NCBI GenBank assembly: GCA_017506865.1
Contig: JAFCMP010000026.1
Coordinates: 62,001 to 126,000 of the forward strand
DNA length: 64,000 bases
Reading direction: 5' to 3'
Source of the DNA: Tribonema minus
Taxonomy: Eukaryota; Sar; Xanthophyceae; Tribonematales; Tribonemataceae
Below the pieces are notes generated by a model, which saw only the letters and a list, made by a program, of their open reading frames with translations, was not told the DNA's origin and did not search any database. Positions 24,301-33,005 of this stretch are shown here, one piece after another (positions within the stretch are counted from its first letter, which is position 1; every line of letters starts with the position of its first letter). Both the position numbers and the translations under genes were made by a program.

Positions 24301-24926
24301 GCTGCCCCAGCCAGCACATACGGGGGCACAACGCGACACACACTGCCCAAAAGCGGTGCCTACAGCGCATCTTGAGACAGCACCATGTCTCTATTGTCCG
24401 CAATGAGGACGCTAGCGTCTTCAAGGTACCGGGGTATCGGGCGGACACAGTCATTGACCCAGGGTGTCTGCACTTTAGCAGTGCATACCGTAACAAGGGA
24501 ATAGTGCTAGACACAAGTGTGCGCGCACCCACAGCGAGCTCGTACCTGACAGGCAAAACAAATGCCTCGAACACGGACGGCTATGCTGCTGGGGTGGGGG
24601 AGGACGCGAAGGTCAAGCACCACACCGGCACCTTGACGTCATCTTGGGCTTTTGTGCCATTCGTGCAGGAGTCGTACGGACGGCTGGGCAAGCAGACAAG
24701 CCTTTTTGTTAAGGAGTTGGCAATGCACTCAGCACTGTGCTCAGGGGGGGGGAAGGCAGATGTGTTACGCAAGGCCGGGTTAGCTAAGCGTCAGATCCAC
24801 ATTGAGCTGAGCATATCGCTGGCGCGGGAGTTGGCGGAGCGCGTCATGGCATACACACGTGGAGCGCGAATGCTGGGCTGTGTTGCGGCGCCGGTATCCA
24901 AACTCCTAGGGCACAGCGCAGACTAG
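18375..24926 (+). CDS. non-LTR retrotransposon polyprotein: OTU-like protease, reverse transcriptase, restriction-like endonuclease
   Basis: A 2183-codon uninterrupted ORF; Met24 (18444) is an alternative start. In order: a basic low-complexity N-terminus; an OTU-like cysteine protease at about 325-525, with the nucleophile motif GNGNC (Cys332) and its His partner in VGHFELL (His520); a Cys-rich segment starting CPLC at 573; an Ala/Pro-rich linker; a reverse transcriptase at about 1220-1480 with LDCENAFN (Asp1308), CQQGDPLGP (1365 onward) and FLDD (Asp1416-Asp1417); a CPWRC..H..C zinc-binding motif from 1960; and an R2-type restriction-like endonuclease with YRADTV (Asp2024), VLDTSV (Asp2046) and an AKVKHH segment. 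The protein would reverse transcribe its RNA at a nicked genomic target. The intact frame suggests a recent insertion. The family resembles RLE-bearing elements of the R2/NeSL/CRE type; the clade cannot be fixed by eye. Confidence 0.92.
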   Translation: MRLYVWTMGVLPGESRASDSGATMSSNDRVPSTPGSAAAAVAAGAQSSECPRDPTGSHWQGLLGAAGALARRVRALALAPNRARVTVLCAWPTGTKLGPCRTSRRLHMRPAPSDAPATQTLLGRTSCAPLVSQMHDLTVTFSLLSLREEGNDLATVFDQLSLREPVVARSPRQPAGKRGESDVTQAGDNSTHATMTETAPVTAMVASGKRSRRRGKHRRRTQERQAQCDNSRAPLAPATTPPRGGASAPSAPISGPAKVTTVTVATRIPSTVCHTVTVEEQQDALAKATNYGFSTWHTGLQALHKQALGENTATLARGGELRPVSNVGNGNCLIHTALHGIDSVAVEHGLPAPALVIAMREALLDGMVAYVTQGAGKQGASMSSMRQLTAHAAAQPACTREQFDTYGTRARCLAIEYGTNETDSADSGHTLLLQRLQEEGVWGRPLGLSVWAIVAAVYAVSVTVWQAEPQATGSTQKSTGLVLAQLMGLPAVFAPATPAQPDCHLDVLWTPPGLYTNVGHFELLVAPAAAPPLPTTMTASATTQANSTHITAPSRTQPRTALQLPQQPEPLRCPLCTLAFWQLGQKEDSKQRGKLSAASRMAPVVAHFNGGSCTRSMLNPEASTSHCQQNLAAAYAKGIRQQVDHDPSGDRAPSGSSTCNTGAHHAKRVQEMSTMYGCTAEDFLRAVRKLSACTGACGLVHMSASAGQRQCALTSPCHTCRRNGSAPTRARPAVPPGQSEGGGAGSDGAAAAAGAAAATPPKPPAVPASGAANSKSSKKRPAATATGAQRRRRTAAAAAPPGSAGSRTQSNSLRLQDSSPPHGTAVGWADMDLDPPDDAASPPPPTTTTSGRPSKPQSRASLAWDLSTPSVVHALDQTNEADLLLLRFTTTANPFRTQLQCTQWARLVEHATRLLADATDSAREAARVRLHHGAGAFAHQVSQTLVQRGYRLLHLLAAMAFGRQPEGTGMPPAARLAALLSGDFAELLRKTLSAAAALRAPKPNNAATASAQTNFDADWTEADSRQQTACAALSGKRRGVGLAAARLEAREACAPADEVTAQVLAAKHPETGTRPGVVDTPMEQVRGLVRDARRHCLHGAGVATTAGPAGSGSPVFESGQAHDRSDRPEDAASAAGRRLEVEATDILSTLSAAGAGKAGGLDGLRYEHLLMAAGPGAPVKAATRPVGSASPGLAGDSESDVMEPAFAHHLAKVFTTLLVEPELLPEQSQRLLRAAALSGIGQKRRPIACSSVWRRLLGSTAARGVKGKISGLLASMSQFGVGYRSGVEHVAARARVWHELYGTTIQLDCENAFNSVDRAAIVRGLMLFCPELLPHFESVYCGDTAPEMRVEVNGEARIICSHLGCQQGDPLGPLYFAVAAAFLLFYPDGVSATPGSMPAYGHSTAEPPAPHCAFLDDLNVLQAAYFDDAAAAGVAEVIRRLAAGGLRVRPDKSLAIAMRGTVFDEAARARLRALDIPFVDATMPESSQGFTSVGVPVGHPAYVHAAMSKHLVDAGTWRLSWQLAGMARHHLQAAQFILRRSLTKRMGFLARVVDTALSETWLHAFDGFCAWTLERMLHLHGCATAAVMKSHLLAACTAGDNEVASSGSVLVLPRLGPPELTDIAVPLRASRLPERRGGLGMPLLGLLAPAAYTAQACTTLRPAIIHATVAAGALRLGTDEHGAVTWFAQHSCAIREDQGLPPIIEAVRRSTRALTADGGEKSRTAVAEQLPASLLRWAADTTAAASTLPTAVQAIYAATAVTETGTTEPAPHTHGIVPGAEAAAAAATVPGPQAAAAAASSTPAKTQTSAEESSCSGGQEDDDDDWEAYADEICRKVVPRRRRGHFTHGLQAGLSNVLRRQYEDCLVEDLEAASAGAVGKPTQATLIGDLRDTSRRRQQASARVLAQLRSQRASGAMAWMSVPPAANDRPGAAPMSSMAAATMIMVAIFIDGWGIQGEVCPWRCSDVSPTSTHAISCPSQHIRGHNATHTAQKRCLQRILRQHHVSIVRNEDASVFKVPGYRADTVIDPGCLHFSSAYRNKGIVLDTSVRAPTASSYLTGKTNASNTDGYAAGVGEDAKVKHHTGTLTSSWAFVPFVQESYGRLGKQTSLFVKELAMHSALCSGGGKADVLRKAGLAKRQIHIELSISLARELAERVMAYTRGARMLGCVAAPVSKLLGHSAD

Positions 24927-24990
24927 GCTGCTGCGTTGACGCAAGCTTTTCGATTGCATAGGCAACCCGGCCTCCCTTGGGCCTTTATAA
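18375..24990 (+). mobile_element. full-length or near full-length RLE-type non-LTR retrotransposon
   Basis: It comprises the long ORF plus a short 3' untranslated end, TTGGGCCTTTA, at about 24987. The 3' end is defined by comparison with truncated copies at 18121, 25020 and 37419, all of which stop near GGGCCTTT. There is no poly-A tail, as is common in RLE elements. The 5' boundary is uncertain (18375-18444). I found no target-site duplication. Confidence 0.8.
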
Positions 24991-25090
24991 ATACAAGTCC
25001 ATACGTACGTATGGACTTGTATTTATAAAGGCCCAAGGGAGGCCGGGTTGCCTATGCAATCGAAAAGCTTGCGTCAACGCAGCAGCCTAG
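24923..25090. repeat. perfect 168-bp palindrome joining two tail-to-tail element copies
   Basis: The symmetry axis lies between 25006 and 25007 (TCCATACGT|ACGTATGGA). Identity is perfect outward to 24923/25090, where a 3-bp indel starts; the arms then continue as diverged inverted copies. The innermost ~40 bp (ATAAATACAAGTCC and its mirror) lie outside the element 3' end. Confidence 0.93.
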
Positions 25091-26497
25091 TAGTCTGCGC
25101 TGTGCCCTAGGAGCTTGGATACCGGCGCCGCAACACAGCCCAGCATTCGCGCTCCATGTGTGTACGCCATGACGCGCTCCGCCAACTCCCGCGCCAGCGA
25201 TATGCTCAGCTCAATGAGGATCTGACGCTTAGCTAACCCGGCCTTGCGTAACACATCTGCCTTCCCCCCCCCTGAGCACAGTGCTGAGTGCATTGCCAAC
25301 TCCTTAACAAAAAGGCTTGTCTGCTTGCCCAGCCGTCCGTACGACTCCTGCACGAATGGCACAAAAGCCCAAGATGACGTCAAGGTGCCGGTGTGGGGCT
25401 TGACCTTCGCGTCCTCCCCCACCCCAGCAGCATAGCCGTCCGTGTTCGAGGCATTTGTTTTGCCTGTCAGGTACGAGCTCGCTGTGGGCGCGCGCGCACA
25501 CTTGTGTCTAGCACTATTCCCTTGTTACGGTAATGCACTACTAAAGTGCAGACACCCTGGGTCAATTGACTGTATCCGCCCGATACCCTGGTACCTTGAA
25601 GACGCTAGCGTCCTCATTGCGGACAATAGAGACATGGTGCTGTCTCAAGATGCGCTGCAGGCACCGCTTTTGGGCAGTGTGTGTCGCGTTGTGCCCCCGT
25701 ATGTGCTGGCTGGGGCAGCTGATTGCATGCGTGGAGGTGGGCCTCACGTCACTGCACCGCCATGGGCACACCTCGCCCTGTATGCCCCACCCGTCTATGA
25801 AGATCGCAACCAAAATCATCGTGGCTGCTGCCATACTGGACATGGGCGCCGCACCCGGGCGGTCATTGGCAGCGGGTGGCACGCTCATCCACGCCATTGC
25901 CCCGGAAGCACGCTGGCTGCGCAGCTGCGCCAGGACCCGCGCGCTAGCCTGTTGGCGGCGGCGGCTGGTGTCGCGCGAGTCACCAATAAGTGCAGCCTGC
26001 GTCGGCTTGCCCACGGCACCAGCCAGGGCAGCCTCTAGGTCCTCCACCAGGCAATCCTCGTATTGACGTCGAAGAACATTTGAAAGGCCGGCTTGTAGTC
26101 CGTGCGTGAAGTGACCGCGCCGGCGGCGGGGCACTACCTTCCTGCAGATCTCGTCAGCATAGGCCTCCCAGTCGTCGTCGTCGTCCTGCTGCCCGCCGCT
26201 GCAGCTGCTTTCTTCCGCGCTAGTTTGTGTTTTAGCGGGCGTGGAAGAGGCAGCCGCGGCAGCGGCTTGAGGGCCAAGTACGGTCGCCGCCGCAGCGGCC
26301 GCCTCGGCGCCAGGCACAATGCCGTGGGTGTGTGGGGCTGGCTCAGTGGTCACCGTCTCCGTGACGGCAGTTGCGGCGTAGATCGCTTGCACCGCAGTGG
26401 GGAGCGTCGACGCTGCGGCCGTCGTATCTGCTGCCCACCGTAGCAACGATGCTGAGAGCTGCTCGGCCACAGCTGTGCGTGATTTTTCGCCGCCATC
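25007..26497 (-). mobile_element. 5'-truncated inverted copy of the retrotransposon
   Basis: Minus-strand copy of roughly the last 1.5 kb of the element, truncated at the equivalent of 23523 (GATGGCGGCGAAAAATCACG). Scattered substitutions and small indels separate it from the full-length copy. A two-base expansion in the GCGCGCGC stretch near 25490 breaks the frame, leaving open blocks at 25087-25422 and 25562-26498. It keeps the zinc motif and part of the endonuclease but no reverse transcriptase, so it is a dead copy. Confidence 0.9.
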
Positions 26498-27079
26498 GGT
26501 GCATCTGTACTTGCCATGATCATGTCCAGAGGTTTGCTTTCTGGAGCTTGTCGACGTAGAGGTGAATACATGACCGTATTTTCGAGGGCTGGGGAGGCTC
26601 TGCACACCACTCAAAGCGATACAACTTTCACATAGAAGCTATTTGTTGATATTTTTTTAAAAGACAAAATGAATGCAACGTCTTCAAAAGAAGTGGGAGA
26701 TCCGGCACACGCATACAGCTTGTGATGTTGACGCTGTATCATTGATATTGATCAACGCAACGCGCTTGGAAACTGGCAGACCTGGCGCGCGCATGTCATG
26801 CACGCTCGTGATGTGAACAGGTCAACCAGTGCGAGTGTGCGCGCGCTGGTGGTCACTCCACACTCTTAAATTGACCTTTCTTGCTTCTTGACTCCCCGAG
26901 AGAGTTCCTGATCCCCGAGAAACATTTATTCGCGGGCTGAATGAGATTTATTCGAATTCACGTGGCGAACGATAACAACAGAGAGGTTGGACACACCTTG
27001 AAGGATAGAAGCCCCGTGTGTGATTGCTCAGTAAGTTCTTTGAATTCAGCTCTTGACACTAGTCGTCGACGTCCGAGCG

Positions 27080-30000
27080 ATGGAGAAGCTGGAGACTGTG
27101 TTGGGTGCTTGCGGCATTGCAGATGAGCAGCCTCATGGTCACCTAGGCTCTGATGTCAACTCATCGGAGCTAGCTGCAGTGGGCCCCCACCTTTGACTGG
27201 TGCAGGAAACAACGCAGGACCTGACGGCGCTGCTGGCGCCCTATCTCTCACCGTGTCACCTGGTGCAATTAGAGCGCACATGCCGCTTCTTCAATGACAC
27301 TCACTCTAGCAAGGCGGCGCAGCGCAGAGCGGCAAGGGCTCGCAGAATCGCTCGCTGCCAGTCGCTGCTGCGGGTATATCGGATGCGATGCGTGTCCAAG
27401 AGCTCGTACACCGCACTTTGTGCTGCTGTGAAAGCGTTCTGCGCCGCTGAACCCAAGATGGCTCGTCCTACTCGCGTGCAACATGAAATGCCTCCGCAAC
27501 CTGCCAGCCGCGCTCATGCCAGCAATGCCACTGCGACCTTCGGCGGGACCAATTGCAGCAGCAGCAGCAGCAGCAGCAGCAACTTGAATAGCGACAGCAC
27601 CCACGATCTATGGGTGCATACCGCCCTGGTAGCATTAGCGGACATCATAGCCCAGGTGTCAGAGCTGGCCCTCAAGCAGTGCCCATACTCTTCTGCGATT
27701 GGGGGCGTCTCGGCCGCCATTTGAAAGCTTTTGGAGTGCTGGGTGGGCCCAGCGCCCCCCTCAACGAGAGGGACATATTTTACGCAGCGCTCGCACAGCA
27801 CACGGAGCTGCACCTACCGCTGGCGGAGCTGGTGGACGACAGGTACGCCACTGAGAATGTGACTGCAAGTTCACACATTGACTCACATCGGATGTGCTGC
27901 AGCAGATGCAGCAACTTGAATATTGTTAAACACTGGTACACTGCCTTCAGCGCGCTGCCGGCCGAAAATTAACAATGTGCCGGGGTGGAGATTGCGCGTT
28001 TGGGCGAGGCGGCACCTCGTACATGTACCACCCATACCTGACTCGGAGCCTTGCAGACAACTTGAATGAGGTTATTTATAAGCGCACATGTACTACTAGT
28101 TGCTGAACCCAACGTGCTGCTCATTTATCCACGTGCCGTCACGAATGCATCCCTTGATGAAACAGGGCACCACGGCCGCTGCCCGAGCGATTTGCAGATG
28201 AATTCGCGATGCGCCCAAGCGAGGCCAGCTTTCCGCGCGGGCCAACCGCCGCAGATTGCGCTCGCCGCACACGATCAGAGCGCAGATGACAGGTGTTGCA
28301 TGCCAGGCACAAGGTACGCAGTTACATACATGCAGCTGACTAAAGTGTCCAGTCTTGAACCGTTGACTTTAAGTCATGCAGGCACGCTCAGGTGCAGCTG
28401 CTGTGCGCCACAGCGGACGCCGCTTTCCACAAGACGCTGGCACTGGAGGAGCTCGACGCGGCGCTGAAGCGCGTCTGGCCGAGCCCGCCGCGGAAGCGCC
28501 GCTCCGCAGCTGAACTTCAACTTCAAGAAGCTGAGCGCGAGCGCCTGCAGCGCGTCCTGGAGGGCTTCTTTTGCTTCGACATCCTCGCGGAGACCGGCGC
28601 CGCGCTGCTGAGCGCTGTGCTTGCCACCGACGCCGACAAGGCGGCGCTTGCGCGTGCAGCAGCAGCGGCGGCGCAGCCCTCGGCTTCCGAAGCACGAGAA
28701 TCTGCGTCGGCAGAGCAGGACCGGGCCGACTTCGCGAGCGCTTGCTGCGTGCTGGCTAGCAACGTGCTTAAGGCCAGCCAGCAGGTGCTGCGGGGTCGGG
28801 AGGCCTCCATGCTTGACATCACTGCCCATGCGTGCAAAGCGGTGCTGGCGTTCAAGGCCGCGGCGCTGCCGGCGCGGCTGCCGGCGCAGCTCATGCCGCT
28901 GTACGTCCCGGGGCCGCAAGCTGTGCCGAGCAATGCCACGCCAGAGGCTGCAACAGCGCTCAGGTGATTTACCAGCTCACCCACAATTCACTCCTGCTCC
29001 TGCAGTTTCAAGTTGGTTCAAGTGTGTGGGGACAGCGCCTATTTTTTGACAGTGCTGCAAGCTTGCGAATTTGCTGCAGGCTGTATGTATGCACGTCAAC
29101 ACTGGCACCCTTCTCCCTGACTTCAGCTTCAGCGGTCAGGCCTGCCAGTGCATGCATCAGTGCTCAGGCACATCTTATCGTATGGCGCGGCACTGCTCCG
29201 CATCAGCCACACCACTGCAACCAGCGCGCTTGTTCTGCTGTCACGCTGTCATGCAAAAAATAATAAAAGCCCGCCCGCTTCAGGGCCCGGAAGGAGTGCA
29301 ATCAGATGGTGCCATCGCTAAGGGATGGAAGTACTAGTACGCTCATTGGCGGCCGTGCCCTCACTCTGGAACTTGCATGTGGCCCACATGCGCTTGAATC
29401 ATGCGCTGTTGCCACACCCGCCCTGCACGTGTGCAACTCATAGTGGTCTGCCAATACGCCAGGTGGCGTTATTTGGTGGCCCGTAATAACAGCAGTGTGA
29501 CAGCACGCCGTGCCACTTCAAGTAGGCCCATCCGTTGCTGACCTGGCTGAGCGCAGGTAGTGCTTGCTGTCAATTGAATTCAGTTACCTTGCGGGCACGC
29601 TGTGAGCACACGCATTTTGCACAAGTGGGAGAGCTGCACATCTTGCATATTTCACAGAGTTTACGCCCTGCATCCAAAGTAAACAGTACTTCGAAAATAC
29701 ATAGGTCACTCATAGTAAGTCTAGCACATGATGTTGACCTCTGCCCCGTCAGCACATGATCACGGTCGTGCCGTACACGATGCTTTGCCACAGGGTATGG
29801 TCAGCGGACGCCGTGGCCATACATACCTACTTAGCCGCCCACCCCGACGAAGAGCAGCAGTGGCGCGCAGCGCTGCTCCGCGCGTGCAGCTGGCTGGACG
29901 CCAACGAGTTCGGCATTCTGCCCACCGCCTTTTTGCTGGCCTTTAACTACAGCCTCACTCAACACATGCTCAGCGAGTTACCCAGGCGTTTCACGATGCT

Positions 30001-31393
30001 GGCGATGTCTCTGCTCGTGCGCGGTCACGGGTGGGGCGGCGCAGGGCGCGCCGGTGAGTCCCACCCTTGAACCTGAAGATGCAGTCACCCACTTCTTCAA
30101 AGCAATTCAAGTACTTTGAGGTAGATGAGGTACTCCATTTACTTCCGCTCGAGGGGCAGAAACCCTATGAGAAGGGCAGAACACACAGCTCTTATGCTTG
30201 CGTGAAGCGTGTGCTCGCACCACATATATAAACGCAGCTGAAAGCAAGCGCTGCCCAGGACTACGCTCGTTGACCGCCAGGCCAACTATATGTGGGTCTC
30301 CAACAGGACTTCGTCCGCCTAAAAAACAACTAGTTTGTTACCGTACGAGTCTGCGGCGCCGCCATATACACCATCACTCGCTGTGACGATCCCGTTTGCA
30401 GCGCAGTGGAACGCTCAGCCCTGATTTTATAGCATGTGCGATTCCCTTGAGCGCTGCGTCCGCCGGGCCAAACTTCTTGAAGTCGCTCCGCTCTCGCGCC
30501 ATATAGAGTACTCCTCAGCCGTTGACGCTGGCTTTGCCGCTAACCACATCAAAGAAACCAAATGCCGCTGCGGCCAGTGTGTAGCAGTTGGCGTCCAAAA
30601 GATGCAAACAGTGGTTCTTGTTGGCGTGGTGGCGTGCTGAGCACTACTTCTTGCGTCGAAGCCCCAGGGGACTCCGTGTTGCCTGGATTGCAATGTGCGA
30701 GTAGCAAAGAAACTTCAGCATGCAGCTCGGCTAACATGATACTGAGCATCCCCGCTTGCCACTCTTCTGGCATCAAATCTGCTGCGCGGCACCACATCAC
30801 GGTGTCAATGCCGCGGCTGGAGTCACTGTGTCACCTACAGAGCGCCTGCCTGATCACTAAGTTGGATATAGCTCACGATTCAACCTTCATCAAGATTGTT
30901 GTGTCGCATCCTCCTGATATCATTAATGCTGTCAGTGTTCTCACGCGCGCCGTCTCAACATTGCCCACCACTGTGCACCCGTGCGCGCACACAGCTGCAG
31001 CTGCCGCACCCGTACGCTACATTTCAGTCGAGATTGATTGTCATTTGAGCCAGTGCGCATGCATGGCATGCATGAGTGGCAATGGCAGACCACCAAGCCC
31101 TATCGACTGCGTCAATCTTGGTGTGACAGGCAAGAATTTTAATAAGGCTGAAGGGTTGACCTTGAGCAGGAATTTCATTGTGTCGCATCCTCCTGATGTG
31201 ACTATTTTTGTCAGTATTTCTACGCACGCCTTCTTAACATTGCCCACCATTGTGCACGACAGGCAAGGAGCTGGCGCGCGCTGTTTCAACACGTGCGGCC
31301 CTCGCTGAGCTGTTCGCTGACCACTACGCGAGGATCCGCGCCTTGGAGTACATTGAGTTGTTGGCGGCGGCATATGGATCACAGCAGCACTAG
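27080..31393 (+). pseudogene. F-box-like gene, copy A (disabled)
   Basis: Same exon layout as copy B: 27080-27842, 28382-28963, 29794-30053, 30281-30333 and a last exon at 31263-31393. Exon 1 carries an in-frame TGA at 27194-27196, where copies B and C have CAG, and a one-base loss near 27690 (CAGTGCCCATACTC against CAGTGTCCCATACTC) that shifts the frame. Exon 2 is open (192 codons from 28392) and near-identical to copy B. The leading CAG repeat (AGCAGCAGC near 27555) is longer than in B. It could yield a truncated product from an internal Met but is most simply a pseudogene. Confidence 0.8.
30896..31262 (+). repeat. repeated intron 3' end before the last exon of copy A
   Basis: The segment TTGTGTCGCATCCTCCTGAT through CATTGCCCACCAYTGTGCA occurs at about 30898-30980 and again at 31180-31258, immediately before the ACAG acceptor at 31262. 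The same pair is present in copy B (about 36832 and 37112). Only a single form is obvious in copy C. Confidence 0.8.
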
Positions 31394-32420
31394 GGCGCGG
31401 GCTATTAGACCAAGTAGATTGGTGCGATGACCAGCTGCAGCCAAAGCAGATCGGCTGCAGCTGAGGCGAAGTACGTGCTGAAGTACTATTGTCCACGCGG
31501 ACAGCTTGTGTGGGTATGCCGGGCAGAGACTCTGATTTGGAATTCATGAGCGCAGCAGCAGCTTGAGGACTGCAGTGGCGGCAGCTGCATGCCTTGCCTT
31601 CACATGTCAACAGGGTCTCAGACAGTGTGTGACAATACCGGACGGAGTAAAGGGAGTTTGGTCTCTGACAAAGATGGTCCCTGGGGCAGCCCAGGCATTG
31701 TGTCACATGGTTGAGTTGGCGATTGGTATGCGCGCATGGTCTTGGTCAAGCAACGATATAAAAAAAGTTGAGCACACAAATTGCACAGGCATCGGAGCTT
31801 CACATCTTGCATATTACATAGACTAGGTACCGGTATTCCGCCCCTCAAGCGGAAGTAAATCAGCGCAACGTTCAGGTTGTCAGCAACTTGAATGTGAACC
31901 TGTCAATCAATACGGTCTGCTGCTGGCGTCTTCATCTCCCTCTTGTTTATAGGCACTGGTTGCATGCAGCACAACGAGCATGCATTACCATAATGATGAT
32001 CTCCCGCTTGTATGTATCTCATGCATTTTGACCACAAGTGCATGATAAATTGTAAAATGCTTTTTAAAATTTCGCCTACATTTTCGCCAACACGTGGTAC
32101 CACTTTGCCTCCAAACGTCTCAGATCCTAGATGTTGCAGCTGCGTTACGAATCGTCGCCGTGACGTGGCAGCGTTTACCGTGTGTCTAAAGGTACGCTGT
32201 GACTTGGCAGCGTTTACCGTTTTGTCTAAAGGTAATGGTCCTCGTTTGTAAGCTGGCAGGGCATGTAATCTAGAAGGGAAAAAATAGTCCGGGATTCATC
32301 ATTTAAAAAATATTTCAGATGGGGGGAACTTAACACCCCAGGGGGAACTTTGGACAGAAAGTTGAAGTCACAGTGGAAGTTGAAGTTGAGGAGAAAAAAA
32401 TCTCTCTCTTCAACAAAATA

Positions 32421-32500
32421 CTCAGCTCAATGAGGATCTGACGCTGAGCAAGCCCGGCCTTGCGTAACACATCTGCCTCCCCCCTCCTGAGCGCTGCGTC
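32421..32500 (-). mobile_element. short retrotransposon relic upstream of copy B
   Basis: CTCAGCTCAATGAGGATCTG through CCTGAGCGCTGCG matches 25207-25285, the region coding for the ADVLRKAGLAKRQILIELS segment of the element. It is truncated on both sides, with the left edge inside the coding region. Confidence 0.8.
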
Positions 32501-33005
32501 TGCTTGCTATGATCCGGGAGTTTGCTCTTTGGAGCTGTTATTCTTTAATCATTGTGTGGAATGCATGACCGTGTTCTCAAGGGCTGGGAAGGTTCAGGAC
32601 GTCGCACACCACTCAAAGCGATACATCTTCTTCCGTTGACGTTATTTTTTTGAATGCGACGCCTTCAAAAGTGGAAGATCTGGCCCGCGCATGTCACACA
32701 CCACGAAGCAATGCAGCTTGTGACATTGACGCTGTATCATTGATGTTGATGAACGCAACGCGTTTAAACCTGGCAGACCTGGTCCGTGCATATCATGCAC
32801 GCTCGTGATGTGATCGACGCAACTCCACTCTTAAGACCTTTTGTTCTTCCAGACTCCCAGAGACAGTTCCTGATCCCCGAGAAACATTTATTCGCGTGGC
32901 GAACAACAACAGACAGGACCTTGGAGGATAGAAGCCCCGTGTGTGAGTGCTGAGTGAGTTCAGCTTTGAATTTAGCTCTTGACAACAGTCTTCGACGTCC
33001 GAGCG

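Noticed and set aside
18375..24926. Interpretation as a retrovirus or LTR element
   Set aside because: No LTRs, integrase, RNase H or aspartic protease were seen; the RT plus C-terminal endonuclease layout is that of non-LTR elements.
24923..25090. Palindrome as a pure assembly artefact
   Set aside because: Not excluded, but the arms outside it differ by substitutions and indels and the right copy has its own truncation point, which a simple fold-back of one read would not give.
28374..28984. Minus-strand frames opposite exon 2 of the F-box-like gene
   Set aside because: Present in all copies only because the sense exon is conserved; splice phases support the plus strand.
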